From NCBI RefSeq assembly GCF_019236475.1, contig NZ_JAFAIX010000012.1, forward strand, positions 1,349,966 through 1,413,965: a DNA stretch of 64,000 nucleotides, given 5' to 3'. Positions 43,754-53,315 of this stretch are shown here, piece after piece (within the stretch, counting starts at the first letter, position 1; each line of letters begins with the position of its first letter). This DNA comes from Chitinophaga sp. GTDB lineage: Bacteria > Bacteroidota > Bacteroidia > Chitinophagales > Chitinophagaceae. Below the pieces are notes generated by a model that saw nothing but the letters and a program-made list of their open reading frames with translations, made no database searches and had not been told where the DNA came from. Both the position numbers and the translations under genes were made by a program.

Positions 43754-43771
43754 ACATCTCAACTATTGCAC

Positions 43772-45202
43772 ATGAAGAAAGTTATTATATATTTTTCCTT
43801 ACTGGCAGGCACTTTGCTAACAATGGCCTCCTGTAAGAAATACCTGGATGTAAGGCCGGAAGACAAGATTCTGAAAGACGAGGCCTTCTCCAAAGAATCC
43901 GGTTTCATGACGCAGCTCAACGGCGTTTATTTGAACATGTCTTCCTACGAAATGTATGGCGGTAAAATGCATATGGTAATTCCAGATGTATTAGGACAGC
44001 TCTATAACACCAATGGTAACTCGCCTTATAACAATATGTCGAGATACGCGTACACCGATGAAAAAACAAAGACATTCTTTGCGGATTACTGGTCTAATGC
44101 ATACGGCAGTATTGCCAATCTAAACCTGATTTTGGATAATATTGATAAAGCAAAAAACGTCTTCACCAATAATAATTACAACTTGGTGAAAGGAGAAGCG
44201 TTGGCATTGCGTACTTTTCTACATTTCGATCTGATGCGGCTTTTCGGCCCTATCTACGCCTCCACCGATTCCTCTACGATGTCTATTCCTTATTACAGCT
44301 ATCGTTCGCCAATGGCGCGGCCTTATCTCAAAGGCAATGACATGATGGATAGCTTGCAACGGGATATCACGCTGGCAGCTACTTTGCTGGCAAATGATCC
44401 GGTATTGAAATATGGCCCAGGAGGAGATAGTACTTCCAACTTTACCTCTTATCGTAAGTTTAGGATGAACTATTATGCGGTGAAAGCACTACAAGCAAGA
44501 ATGTACTTGTATAGGCTGGATAAAGTCAATGCACTGGCGGCAGTACAAGATGTATTGAATGCACCGGCCGCTTATTTCCCTTTCAATACAGGTGGTTCTA
44601 TTCCTGGAGATCCAGTGCTGTCGCAGGATTGCCTGTTTATGTTGGAGAATTATAAATTGGAAGATAGCTATAACAAACTGTTTGCGACTACACTGTTTGA
44701 ATGGAATATATTGATGCCAAGAACAGATGCATTGACCAGTCTCTTTAATCAGAGCGCAGACGTACGCATTTCTCCTTACCGTTGGAATCTGCCGTCAGAC
44801 GGATCTAGAACGGAAAAGGTATTTTATAAGTATTCTCCAATTATCACCAGCCAGGGTAATAAAAATGTGCGTATCCCTATTATGCGAGCGGCTGAATGTT
44901 ATTTGATTGCAGCAGAAGCGGCGGCAGACAGACCTACCCAATTGCAATATCTCAATAAATTGAAAGCAGCCCGTGGTGCAGATCTGATCGTGTCTACCAA
45001 TGATTTCACTGGAGAAATTACTAAAGAATATCGCCGTGAATTTTATGGAGAAGGCCAGATGTTCTTTTATTATAAACGCATCAATGCGGCGAATATCCAA
45101 GATGGCACTGCCGCTACAGGCACGGTGATAGCCATGGGGAAAGCCAAATTTGTAGTGCCCCTTCCTGATGCAGAACGCCAGATACATTTACCTAATCCTT
45201 GA
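43772..45202 (+). CDS. SusD/RagB family nutrient-binding lipoprotein
   Basis: A 476-residue outer-membrane lipoprotein from ATG 43772; lipobox MASC with Cys21. It has tetratricopeptide-like helices and the SusD C-terminal pattern GEGQMFFYYKRINAA, with RAAECYLIAAEAA (TPR helix). SusD proteins cap the SusC barrel like a lid. It follows SusC by 18 bases and precedes DUF4843 by six, an obvious operon. Ligand unknown. Confidence 0.93.
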   Translation: MKKVIIYFSLLAGTLLTMASCKKYLDVRPEDKILKDEAFSKESGFMTQLNGVYLNMSSYEMYGGKMHMVIPDVLGQLYNTNGNSPYNNMSRYAYTDEKTKTFFADYWSNAYGSIANLNLILDNIDKAKNVFTNNNYNLVKGEALALRTFLHFDLMRLFGPIYASTDSSTMSIPYYSYRSPMARPYLKGNDMMDSLQRDITLAATLLANDPVLKYGPGGDSTSNFTSYRKFRMNYYAVKALQARMYLYRLDKVNALAAVQDVLNAPAAYFPFNTGGSIPGDPVLSQDCLFMLENYKLEDSYNKLFATTLFEWNILMPRTDALTSLFNQSADVRISPYRWNLPSDGSRTEKVFYKYSPIITSQGNKNVRIPIMRAAECYLIAAEAAADRPTQLQYLNKLKAARGADLIVSTNDFTGEITKEYRREFYGEGQMFFYYKRINAANIQDGTAATGTVIAMGKAKFVVPLPDAERQIHLPNP

Positions 45203-45208
45203 TGTAAC

Positions 45209-46075
45209 ATGAAAAAATTAGCTCTCTTTATATCGCTGATAACAGGCGTCCTGTTATATTCCTGCAAGAAATCAGGACTGATGCAATTCAATGCTCGTAG
45301 TAATGTATACTTTCCATTATCACCGGATAAGTATTCGGCGGGTGTTGCAGATGAGAAAGGTACCGTCTCCTATTCGGACTTCTCTAATTCCGCAAAGGAT
45401 ACAGTAGCGGTGGATACGCTGGTTACCAACTTTGGTTTCTTCGGCAATGCGCCAAAAGAAATGTATGTGTTAGTAAATGTGGCTGTTATGGGAGACACGA
45501 GCGCCTCCGACCGGAAAGTAAACCTGACGCTTGACCCATCGAGTACGGTACCAACAGGTATCGTTAGTTTTGATCCTGCCACTTGTATCATCCGTCATGG
45601 TAGATCTTCTGCGAATATCCCTATGAAGATTCTCCGCGATCCTTCCTTGGCGACAAATAAATACTTTATTACACTCAATCTAGGCGTTACCGAACAGTTG
45701 AATACGGACTACAAAGGTGAGGTGGTAAATACAACGCCAAAGAAAATCAAAACCTGTCTGCAACGTACTTACTCCATTACAGACAATATCCCTCAACCTA
45801 CCTGGTGGGTGGGTAGTAATAGTATTGGAAATTATTATTTCGAGGAGTATTCCCCCACCAAAATGCGTTTCCTCACAGAAAACTTGTTGATTCCTTTGTC
45901 TTTCTTGTTGCAGAATCAGCCTAATCTTTCCATTGTTGGTAGCTATAGCCAAGCCTATAATTGCGGACTTGCCAGAGCGAGAAAGGCAGGCACTCCTATC
46001 ATGGATGTTAGCTTGACTACTGGTCTTACTTTCCCAATGAAAGCCTCTATGGCAGGTGGTACTTTGTGTGATTAA
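45209..46075 (+). CDS. DUF4843 lipoprotein
   Basis: A 288-residue lipoprotein with lipobox LYSC (Cys19). Features FNARSNVYFPLSPDKYSAG near the N-terminus and SVSTATVSFAE-like beta segments with DTLVTNFGFFGNAPKEM and KVNLTLDPSSTVPTGIVSF fit DUF4843, a beta-sandwich family that occurs next to SusC/SusD pairs. It is probably exposed at the cell surface and helps binding; no activity is known. Confidence 0.85.
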   Translation: MKKLALFISLITGVLLYSCKKSGLMQFNARSNVYFPLSPDKYSAGVADEKGTVSYSDFSNSAKDTVAVDTLVTNFGFFGNAPKEMYVLVNVAVMGDTSASDRKVNLTLDPSSTVPTGIVSFDPATCIIRHGRSSANIPMKILRDPSLATNKYFITLNLGVTEQLNTDYKGEVVNTTPKKIKTCLQRTYSITDNIPQPTWWVGSNSIGNYYFEEYSPTKMRFLTENLLIPLSFLLQNQPNLSIVGSYSQAYNCGLARARKAGTPIMDVSLTTGLTFPMKASMAGGTLCD

Positions 46076-46090
46076 TCAAAAATAAACAAC

Positions 46091-47728
46091 ATGAATCGCT
46101 TTATAAATATACTCTCTACCTTGTTGCTGTTGGCTGGTTTTATCCTCGGTGGCTGCTATAAGGATTTGGGGAATTATCAATATGCTCCGGTGAATGAATT
46201 GCGCATAGATACCTTCCCTTACGGAATGACTGTATTCCAGTATGATACGATCCGCCTTACACCGAAAGTAACGGCTACAATAGATAAAGTTGCCACAGAC
46301 GATACCGCTAGATTTGGCTATCGCTGGGTACTCGGTACGCCAGACAGTAGCGCTACTGGCACGGAATATCAACAGTTGGCAACTACCTTCAACCTGAATG
46401 CGAAAGTAGTGGTAGGTGCCGGCGTTTATGGTCTCTATTTCGAAATAAAAGACAAGCAAACCAAACAGGTGTTCATGCGTCATATGAACAAGGTAACGGT
46501 GGCTTCCAGTACTTATGAAGGCTGGTTAGTATTGAGCGATATCAGTGGAAATGCTAGATTGGATATGATCAATTATGTCAATGGCAAATCTATGTTTACT
46601 TCAGATATTCTCAGTGGCTCTCCTGACCTGCCAAAACCATTAAAAGGACCTAGGAAAATCTGTTACTATCCAACGAGTAACTATAATACCATTCCTTCGC
46701 CTGCATGGGTAGATGCGAAAGGTAATCAAATGGCGGGTGGTAAAGAATATATTTATCTCTCCACAGACCAGGGCTCTTGGAAATTACGCAGCGATGCCTT
46801 GATCACACAATGGGCCTGGAATACCTGGAAGGAATTCCTGATACCGCCGGCAGACAGTGCCTCCTTCTCTCCTGGGTTTATAGGCGCCGGGGAAATCCCA
46901 GCTAATGTGAACTATATTCATGTCTATGATGGAAAAGGAAACTTCTATCAACGAGGTCCGCTGAATTACTTCGTTACGGCAAAAGCGAATCACATGGCTG
47001 GTGGAGATGATTTCCGTGCAGCGCCATTTATTGGTAGAGCATATTCCAGTGCAGCAAATGATTATGCCGCCATGTTTGATATGGATCTGAAACGCTTTGT
47101 ACGACTGGCTTCTAGCGGTGTATGCGTGGCTTTAACTAATCCTGCCAATCCATTATTTGATTTCAATAATGTAGGTATGGATCTTGTTTGGATGAAAACA
47201 ATGTCTACGTTGCTGAATACCTACGCTATTATGAAAGATCCTGCTGGTGATATGTGGTTGCTGGTATTTGATGTGAGAAGTACTGTTACCCAGAATGTGA
47301 AAATGAAACTGGATTTCCCGGACATTAAAAACGCGAAGTACTTTACCATCGATAAAAACTATGGCACCCTGTATTATGCGACAGACAGTAAAGTATACGC
47401 GGTGCATAAAGATTATGCAGGCTGCTATTTATTGCTGGATGTGGGTGCTAGGAAAATCAGTTGGATAGATCAGCATACGTTCACCAACTACGCTAAAAGA
47501 TATAACGGCGATCCTGCGTCAGGTACCAATACTACCAACCTGGAGCCTTTTATGGCCAACTGGCTGGGTGTTGCTACCTATAATCCTGCAGATCCAGATC
47601 ATAGTGGAAAACTGAATTTCTATTTCTCGAAGTCATTCCAAACAGAACAGGCCGTGTTGGTGCCTAAAGATGAGTACAGCGGCTTTGGTAAAATTGTCAG
47701 CGTGACTTACAGAGAAAGAGCACAATAA
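46091..47728 (+). CDS. PKD-like family lipoprotein
   Basis: A 545-residue lipoprotein (lipobox LGGC, Cys22). Residues about 25-140 contain a PKD-like beta-sandwich domain (FQYDTIRLTPKVTAT, RFGYRWVLGTPDSS). The rest is a long beta-rich region (AGKEYIYLSTDQGSWKLR, DLKRFVRLASSGVCV) that may form a propeller. This type appears beside SusC/SusD/DUF4843 genes in Chitinophagaceae. It is the last gene of the locus, closed by a terminator. Confidence 0.82.
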   Translation: MNRFINILSTLLLLAGFILGGCYKDLGNYQYAPVNELRIDTFPYGMTVFQYDTIRLTPKVTATIDKVATDDTARFGYRWVLGTPDSSATGTEYQQLATTFNLNAKVVVGAGVYGLYFEIKDKQTKQVFMRHMNKVTVASSTYEGWLVLSDISGNARLDMINYVNGKSMFTSDILSGSPDLPKPLKGPRKICYYPTSNYNTIPSPAWVDAKGNQMAGGKEYIYLSTDQGSWKLRSDALITQWAWNTWKEFLIPPADSASFSPGFIGAGEIPANVNYIHVYDGKGNFYQRGPLNYFVTAKANHMAGGDDFRAAPFIGRAYSSAANDYAAMFDMDLKRFVRLASSGVCVALTNPANPLFDFNNVGMDLVWMKTMSTLLNTYAIMKDPAGDMWLLVFDVRSTVTQNVKMKLDFPDIKNAKYFTIDKNYGTLYYATDSKVYAVHKDYAGCYLLLDVGARKISWIDQHTFTNYAKRYNGDPASGTNTTNLEPFMANWLGVATYNPADPDHSGKLNFYFSKSFQTEQAVLVPKDEYSGFGKIVSVTYRERAQ

Positions 47729-47782
47729 TTAATCCCTGAAACCCTATTATTCCTATACCATTGATAGTGAACCCCAAAACGT

Positions 47783-47815
47783 ACGGCTGCTTCAACGAAG
47801 CAGCCGTTTCTTCTT
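47783..47815 (+). terminator. Terminator after the first SusCD locus
   Basis: A perfect 11-bp stem (47783-47793 with 47797-47807), 3-base loop, then TTCTTCTT. Confidence 0.8.
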
Positions 47816-47921
47816 AAAAACTATTCTTCAGGTAAAGGGACAAATGGGGCAGATATATGCGACAAAGAAATGGGAATTATTGTAATTGTAGCACTATCTA
47901 GCCCAAAATGGCATTTACGTG

Positions 47922-48512
47922 TTAGGCTTGATTAATGGGTGGCGGCTTAAGAAAGCCTTCCGCATCTTCGCCGGCATGAACCGCTGCAATCAATGCTGTC
48001 ATCAGTTGTTCTAATCGCATCAGCGTCTCCATATGTGTGATAACTGGCTCATTATTAATCTTTGTTTTCACCGCAGGAATCACCAACTGCATCTCTTCAC
48101 TGATCCGCGACTCTATCATTAGTAAGGTGCCTAACAAAGATTTATGTTCATGATAACCGGAAGTACCTGCTGTTATTAATGCTACTGGTTTTTTGGAAAA
48201 CTCCATGCTGGAAACTGTCCAGTCAATCGCATTTTTAAGTGTTCCTGGTACGCCTATGGCATATTCTGGTGTACAAATCAAGACTGCATCCGCCGCCCGG
48301 ATCTGTGCCCTGAAATCCGTAACAGGAGCCGGTGCATGTTCAATGTCCATATCCAGGTCCGGATTGAAATGTGGTAGTTCTGTAAGACCTTCAAAAATAT
48401 CAATGGCGACTCTTTCTTTATATAATGTTGCCAACGCTTTGATCAACAAATGATTGGATGATTGTTTCCGGGTACTGCCTGAGATGGCTAGTATCTTAAT
48501 GGGAGCAGACAT
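47922..48512 (-). CDS. NADPH-dependent FMN reductase family protein
   Basis: A 196-residue flavodoxin-like protein from ATG 48512. The FMN phosphate loop SGSTRKQSSNHLLI opens it; TPEYAIGVPGTLKNAIDWTVS is the conserved FMN-ring motif, followed by FSKKPVALITAGTSGYHEHKSLLGTLL. Relatives reduce quinones, azo dyes or chromate with NAD(P)H. Its neighbour on the same strand, 27 bases upstream, is a serine hydrolase gene, and the two may be co-transcribed. Confidence 0.9.
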   Translation of the reverse strand: MSAPIKILAISGSTRKQSSNHLLIKALATLYKERVAIDIFEGLTELPHFNPDLDMDIEHAPAPVTDFRAQIRAADAVLICTPEYAIGVPGTLKNAIDWTVSSMEFSKKPVALITAGTSGYHEHKSLLGTLLMIESRISEEMQLVIPAVKTKINNEPVITHMETLMRLEQLMTALIAAVHAGEDAEGFLKPPPINQA

Positions 48513-48539
48513 AGTGTAAATTTTCACACCGAAGATAAG

Positions 48540-49784
48540 TTAAAGCGCACCGTAAACCATATGCTGCAGATTTTGTCCCAGTCCGAAGAAATCTTCCGGC
48601 AGATGCTCCTGTGTCAGCAAAATACCGATGATCTTTTGGGCTGGATCTACCCAATAATGCGTGTTGAAAGCACCACACCAATAGAATGATCCTACACTAA
48701 TAGGCAGCATATGTTTATTACGTGGACTAATAACGGCCACGCCTAAACCGAATTGAAAGGCATCGTTATTGGCATTACCCATTAACTGATTGCTGGTGAA
48801 TAATGCAATCGTAGCAGGGCTCAAGAAATGATGTCCATTTGCAGTACCGCCTTCTTGTAACATCAGCAGGAAGCGGGCATAATCTGCCGCAGTAGAGGAG
48901 AGTCCGCCGCCACCAGAGAAAAATGTAGCCTCGTCAAGTGGGTACATAGGATCGGTGGATTCAAAAATCGGGTGCGTGATTTTTTGCAGTCCATGACCCC
49001 CTTTTTCCTGAAGCGTAACCAGGCGGTCAGCTTTAGCTTTTGGCAGATGGAAATAAGTATCTTTCATACCTAACGGTTTGAATATACGTTCTTGAAAGAA
49101 TTGCTCCAATGATTGCCCGCTCCAGATTTCCACTAAGTATCCTAATACATCCACGTTCAGGCCATAGGTGAACGTTTCCCCAGGTTGATGTGCCAATGGA
49201 GCGGCAGCCACTTTGTCAATGAACGCTTTCAAACTACCGTGTGTACCTATACCCACCGTGAGTCCGGCTTTGGCAAAAATCGCCTGGATGCGCGGGTCAT
49301 TAGAAATGGCGCCGTATTCAATCCCGGAAGTATGCGTCATAATATCACGAATAGTAATAGGACGAGCGAGGGGCTTGGTCGTATAGCTGCTATCCGCTTC
49401 ATTAAACGTATTTAGTACAGTTGTTTTGGCAAATGCAGGTATGTATTTAGACACGGGTTCGTCCAACCGGAAACGTCCCTCTTCCAACAGCATCAGGGCT
49501 GCCACACTCGTAACCGCTTTGGTAAAGGATGCTATACGGTAGATATTATCATTACGCATAGGTTTTCTAGTGGCCACGTCTGCATAACCGAAAGATTTAT
49601 TATAAATTGGTTGACCATCTTTCAACACTAAAATGGTGGTACCAGTAATCTCACCGGATGACATTTTTCTGGCAACAAATTGGTCTATCTTTGTAGCCAT
49701 ATTAATGACAGCATCCGGATTAACCTGTGCTGTAGCGGTATAACTGGCACCTGCAAGGAGCAGGCTAGTAATTATCGTTTTCAT
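48540..49784 (-). CDS. Exported serine hydrolase, class C beta-lactamase family
   Basis: A 414-residue protein from ATG 49784 with signal peptide (cut after TATAQ, residue 20). The catalytic S-x-x-K is SFTK (S86-K89). The second motif is likely YGLN in FTYGLNVDVLGY, where Y replaces the YxN tyrosine; a third triad motif is not obvious in KTG form. Members are esterases, D-peptidases or beta-lactamases; resistance cannot be inferred. A perfect -7 TATCTTTG lies 28 bases before the start (49812-49819). Confidence 0.88.
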   Translation of the reverse strand: MKTIITSLLLAGASYTATAQVNPDAVINMATKIDQFVARKMSSGEITGTTILVLKDGQPIYNKSFGYADVATRKPMRNDNIYRIASFTKAVTSVAALMLLEEGRFRLDEPVSKYIPAFAKTTVLNTFNEADSSYTTKPLARPITIRDIMTHTSGIEYGAISNDPRIQAIFAKAGLTVGIGTHGSLKAFIDKVAAAPLAHQPGETFTYGLNVDVLGYLVEIWSGQSLEQFFQERIFKPLGMKDTYFHLPKAKADRLVTLQEKGGHGLQKITHPIFESTDPMYPLDEATFFSGGGGLSSTAADYARFLLMLQEGGTANGHHFLSPATIALFTSNQLMGNANNDAFQFGLGVAVISPRNKHMLPISVGSFYWCGAFNTHYWVDPAQKIIGILLTQEHLPEDFFGLGQNLQHMVYGAL

Positions 49785-49811
49785 TGCGTATTGTTTTTTA
49801 AATTTGTATTG

Positions 49812-49843
49812 CAAAGATAAAACCCAATAACCCGCAAATCCAA
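49812..49843 (-). promoter_or_regulatory. Promoter of the serine hydrolase gene
   Basis: Minus strand: -7 TATCTTTG (49812-49819) with a TTG at 49841-49843, 21 bases upstream. Confidence 0.6.
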
Positions 49844-49882
49844 TACTGCAGCGGATTGTGAGGAACTAACAATAGTGTAAGT

Positions 49883-50299
49883 ATGGCAAGAATAAAGAAA
49901 AACTCCACCAACAATATCAATAAGGAAAAGATCATGGCTACCTGTACGGAAACATATGCCATGGATATGATTGGTGCCAGATGGAAACTCGCAGTGTTCT
50001 ACCATCTAAAAACAGGACCACTGCGTTTTAGCGTACTAAAAGAGAAAATAGGAGATGTGTCTGACCGTATGCTGACACTGCATCTCCGGGAAATGGAAGA
50101 AGATGGACTCCTTATCCGTAACGTATATCCGGAAGTGCCGGTAAGAGTGGAGTATACCCTCACCAGCAGTGCGATGGAATTACAGCCAGTATGGGATTTC
50201 CTCCGTGCCTGGGGCCGCAGACACCAAAATATCATGAATGGCGTAGAGCCGGCACCGTTAGATATGACGATTGCTTATAAGCAACCGCTGGCATCATGA
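49883..50299 (+). CDS. HxlR family transcriptional regulator
   Basis: A 138-residue winged-helix protein. The family core runs from TYAMDMIGARWKLAVFYHLKTGPLRFSVLKEKIGDVSDRMLTLHLREMEEDGLL to PVRVEYTLTSSAMELQPV. ATG 49883 is used; a second start at 49934 (MATCTETYAM) would also give a normal HxlR length. It is divergent from the serine hydrolase gene, which it may control. HxlR proteins commonly sense aldehydes, quinones or hypochlorite through cysteines; C is present in ATCTET. Confidence 0.9.
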   Translation: MARIKKNSTNNINKEKIMATCTETYAMDMIGARWKLAVFYHLKTGPLRFSVLKEKIGDVSDRMLTLHLREMEEDGLLIRNVYPEVPVRVEYTLTSSAMELQPVWDFLRAWGRRHQNIMNGVEPAPLDMTIAYKQPLAS

Positions 50300-50317
50300 T
50301 AACAATGGTACTGAATA

Positions 50318-51061
50318 TTACTTCTTAACTGGAGGGTGTGTTTTTATGCGCATCAATGCCGCCATCACTATAAACCCATACATAACCCCACCCAGTATGG
50401 TGGCTAAATAATCCAATCCTTTGCAGGCAATGTAATGGTAATGCTCATTTACCAGCAGTATTAGGAAGGAAATTAAAGCGGTCCCTCCCCAGAAAATTAA
50501 AGTGGAACGGGAAGTAGCGGTCTGCTTACGTTTTCTTTTTATCGGTATTTTAAAAAAGTAATAAAACAGAATAATCAATCCGGCAACGGAAGTGAGAATC
50601 TGCATCCAATACCAGGCTGGCATCTTGCCCCAATTACCCTGTAAGGAAGGGCTAAGCATTACAAAAAAGCCTGCCTGATGAGTAAATGCATCCAACAACA
50701 AATGTGTGGCAATACCCAACAGCACTGATTTGAGGACTACCTTATAATGTCGAGTGAAATATCGATGCCAGTTGAAATACTGATAGCGTTGGAGCCGTGC
50801 TGCTGCAAAGGGCGGCGCATACTTCATTACCGGATATCTCCACCAGTGATGCCAGGCATAAGCCAATAAGAGCGCCAGGGGGATATCATACAGGAATATA
50901 CCAAGTAAATGATGGCCATCATCCGCATAGGGATTAAGCCGGAAAAAATACAGGAAATCCGGTACCATACTGCCAATAATCAGGCCGCTAAGGGATAAGG
51001 ACCGGCGGTCAGTCCGGTAAAAAGGCGAGGCAACGGCGGCATGTGATATCGTAAACGGCAT
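50318..51061 (-). CDS. DUF4184 membrane protein
   Basis: A 247-residue membrane protein with the DUF4184 signature at the N-terminus: MPFTISHAAVASPF then LIIGSMVPDFLYFF and a conserved HHLLGIFLYDIPLAL. About five to six helices follow (including 158-176, 187-207 and 220-240). Histidine and aspartate positions suggest a membrane hydrolase related to phospholipase-like HD or YdjM folds, but the reaction is unknown. Confidence 0.82.
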   Translation of the reverse strand: MPFTISHAAVASPFYRTDRRSLSLSGLIIGSMVPDFLYFFRLNPYADDGHHLLGIFLYDIPLALLLAYAWHHWWRYPVMKYAPPFAAARLQRYQYFNWHRYFTRHYKVVLKSVLLGIATHLLLDAFTHQAGFFVMLSPSLQGNWGKMPAWYWMQILTSVAGLIILFYYFFKIPIKRKRKQTATSRSTLIFWGGTALISFLILLVNEHYHYIACKGLDYLATILGGVMYGFIVMAALMRIKTHPPVKK

Positions 51062-51177
51062 TGATCGTATATTAAAAATTGCGATTGTAAAAATCGTCCA
51101 TCAATTCCAGCAATTTATCCAATTATTTCTAGGTTATAACACCTAATTTTATGGAATCATTTTAAAACGAAGAAATC

Positions 51178-51702
51178 ATGACTACCTGGAAAATTGATGA
51201 CGCACACAGTGAAATAGGCTTTAAAGTTAAGCACCTGATGATTACAAACGTTAGCGGATATTTTACCCGCTTCACAGGCGAAGTTAAGACAGAAAGCGAG
51301 GATTTTCACGACGCTACTATTACTTTCGAAGCAGAAGCAAACAGTATCGATACCGCCAATAAACAACGTGACGAACACTTAAGAAATGGAGAGTTCTTCG
51401 ATGCTACGCAGTTTCCTAAAATCAGCTTCGTGTCTAAAAAAGTGAAAAAAATAGACGGCGACCAATACAAACTGCAAGGTGAGCTGACCATTAAGGATCA
51501 AACCCACCCAATTGAACTGGAAGTAGAACACTTTGGCGTAACCACAGATCCTTGGGGTCAAACTAAAGCAGGATTTGCCCTGAAAGGACGCCTGCACCGT
51601 GCTGATTATGGCCTTCGTTGGAATGCTACTACTGAAGCTGGTGGTATCGTTCTCAGTGATGAGGTAAAACTGAACATGGAAGTACAGTTGGTAAAGGCGT
51701 AG
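51178..51702 (+). CDS. YceI family protein, cytosolic form
   Basis: A 174-residue lipocalin-like YceI protein: MTTWKIDDAHSEIGFKVKHLMITNVSGYFTRFTGEV, then EANSIDTANKQRDEHLRNGEFFDATQFPKISFVS and DRVTDDPWG-like VTTDPWGQTKAGFALKGRLHRADYGLRW. The fold binds isoprenoid-type lipids such as polyprenyl chains. No signal peptide is seen, unlike the second YceI gene at 53316. It precedes the DEAD-box helicase gene by 30 bases. Confidence 0.93.
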   Translation: MTTWKIDDAHSEIGFKVKHLMITNVSGYFTRFTGEVKTESEDFHDATITFEAEANSIDTANKQRDEHLRNGEFFDATQFPKISFVSKKVKKIDGDQYKLQGELTIKDQTHPIELEVEHFGVTTDPWGQTKAGFALKGRLHRADYGLRWNATTEAGGIVLSDEVKLNMEVQLVKA

Positions 51703-51732
51703 AATGCGCTGCCTTCTCCTTATCTTTGGCGA

Positions 51733-52983
51733 ATGAAATTTGAACAGTACAATATTTCGTCCGAAATAAAGGAAAGCTTAGCAGAATTGGGATTCAAACG
51801 CCCTACAGATATACAATTTAAGGCCATACCATCCATCCTTAAAGGGGATGATGTAATGGCTATCGCTCAGACAGGAACCGGCAAAACAGCCGCTTTTGCC
51901 ATTCCTGTCTTGCATCGCCTGCAACAGCAGGACCATAAATACGACAAACGCCGTTACGAGGTGAAATGCCTGGTAATGGTGCCTACCCGGGAACTGGCTA
52001 TCCAGATCGCCGAAGTATTTCAGAAAATAGCACAATACACAGACCTGCGTATCCTCGCCCTGGTAGGGGGAATGGATCAAGATCCCCAAATCAAATTCCT
52101 GGAAAAAGGCGTGGATGTCCTCATTGCCACCCCTGGTCGAATGTTCGATCAGCTCAACCAGGGCCATATTGATCTCCGTAGCGTTCAAACCCTCATCCTT
52201 GATGAAGCCGATCATATGCTGGATCTGGGTTTCATCCGGGATATCCGTGATGTGATCAAACATATCCCCCGCAATCACCAAACATTATTCTTCTCCGCTA
52301 CCCTCGATAAAGATATCAAGGACCTGGCCTATTCCGTAGTGAATAATCCTATCCGTATCCAGATTTCTCCACAAGACCCGGTTTCCAAAAATGTGACGCA
52401 CTCCGTTGCCTACGTAGAAATGGATGACAAACGTTTCTTCCTGGAAAGACTGGTAAAGGAATTCGCAGAAAGCAAAATCTTGGTATTTGTTCGTACGAAA
52501 GTGCGTGCAGAACGCGTAGTGGCGGCTATGGCAAGAGTGGGCATCGAAGCCCTGGCCATGCATGGCGGTAAAGAGCAAGACGATAGATTATCCGTCATGG
52601 AAGAATTTAAAACCGGGAAGGTAAAAGTACTGGTGACTACAGATGTAAACGCACGTGGTATCGATATCCCGAACGTAGATTATGTAGTGAACTATGATCT
52701 GCCGGATGTTCCTGAAAACTACGTCCACCGTGTAGGTAGAACCGGCCGTGGTGTACAGAAAGGAAAGGCCGTAGCCTTCTGCAGTGAGGAAGAAAAACCA
52801 TTGCTCGCAGAAATCCAGCAATTTATAGGAAAGGATATTACCGAGATGAAAATCAATAAAGACGATTATCGCGAAACAATCAGCTTCTCCGAAGATATCC
52901 CGAATGATAACTGGCAACTCTTGCTGGATCAGCATAACAAGGAAATGGAAGAGCAGAAAAAGAAGAAGAAAAAGAAAAAATAA
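51733..52983 (+). CDS. DEAD-box ATP-dependent RNA helicase
   Basis: A 416-residue RNA helicase with Q motif FKRPTDIQFKAIP, Walker A AQTGTGKTA, LDEADHMLDLG (DEAD), SAT (FFSATL), and HRVGRTGRG in the second RecA domain. The protein ends in a run of about ten lysines, a common flexible RNA-binding tail in this group. Such helicases unwind structured RNA in ribosome assembly, decay or cold adaptation. A TATCTTTG at 51721-51728 sits too close to the ATG for a usual leader. Confidence 0.96.
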   Translation: MKFEQYNISSEIKESLAELGFKRPTDIQFKAIPSILKGDDVMAIAQTGTGKTAAFAIPVLHRLQQQDHKYDKRRYEVKCLVMVPTRELAIQIAEVFQKIAQYTDLRILALVGGMDQDPQIKFLEKGVDVLIATPGRMFDQLNQGHIDLRSVQTLILDEADHMLDLGFIRDIRDVIKHIPRNHQTLFFSATLDKDIKDLAYSVVNNPIRIQISPQDPVSKNVTHSVAYVEMDDKRFFLERLVKEFAESKILVFVRTKVRAERVVAAMARVGIEALAMHGGKEQDDRLSVMEEFKTGKVKVLVTTDVNARGIDIPNVDYVVNYDLPDVPENYVHRVGRTGRGVQKGKAVAFCSEEEKPLLAEIQQFIGKDITEMKINKDDYRETISFSEDIPNDNWQLLLDQHNKEMEEQKKKKKKKK

Positions 52984-53002
52984 GCATATAAATAAATCAA
53001 CT

Positions 53003-53222
53003 GTCGTCCCTGCCCATCGGGCAAGAGACGTAAAAAAACAGGTTGTAGGCAAAACGCTTCTACCTATTGTCGCTGGCCAGCGTACAGGCGACGAAAAAAA
53101 AGGTTGTAGGCAAAACGCTTCTACCTATTGTCCCTAGCCAGTGTACAGGCGACGAAAAAATAAAAATTAGGTTGTAAGGAAAAATGCTTCTTCCTGTCGT
53201 CCCTGCCCAGCGGGCAGGGACG
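53003..53222. repeat. REP-like array of four palindromic units
   Basis: Four imperfect copies (hairpins at about 53003-53030, 53069-53093, 53130-53154 and 53196-53222) separated by near-identical linkers containing GGTTGTAGGCAAAACGCTTC, with spacing of about 61-66 bases. The last hairpin is a perfect 11-bp stem with AGC loop (53198-53222 region); the others are decayed. The first unit shares 24 identical bases with the repeat at 63913. The unit lies between the helicase stop and the terminator at 53241 and contains no open frame. Confidence 0.8.
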
Positions 53223-53240
53223 AAAAAAAATATAAAAAAA

Positions 53241-53277
53241 ATGGATTGACGTCGCAGACGTCAATCCATTTTTTTTA
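53241..53277. terminator. Bidirectional terminator between the helicase and the exported YceI gene
   Basis: A perfect 13-bp stem (53241-53253 with 53257-53269) and 3-base loop flanked by A and T tracts, so it can stop transcripts from both convergent genes. Confidence 0.85.
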
Positions 53278-53315
53278 TTGATACAACTCTTTTTTACGTA
53301 TGAAAAAGCAATAGC

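Noticed and set aside
51721..51728. Promoter TATCTTTG of the helicase gene
   Set aside because: It lies only 4 bases before the ATG and has no -33 partner at the right distance; the helicase is more likely transcribed with the upstream YceI gene.
53003..53222. CRISPR array
   Set aside because: The units are diverged and include their own palindromes and linkers; there are no constant repeats with unique spacers, and no cas genes.
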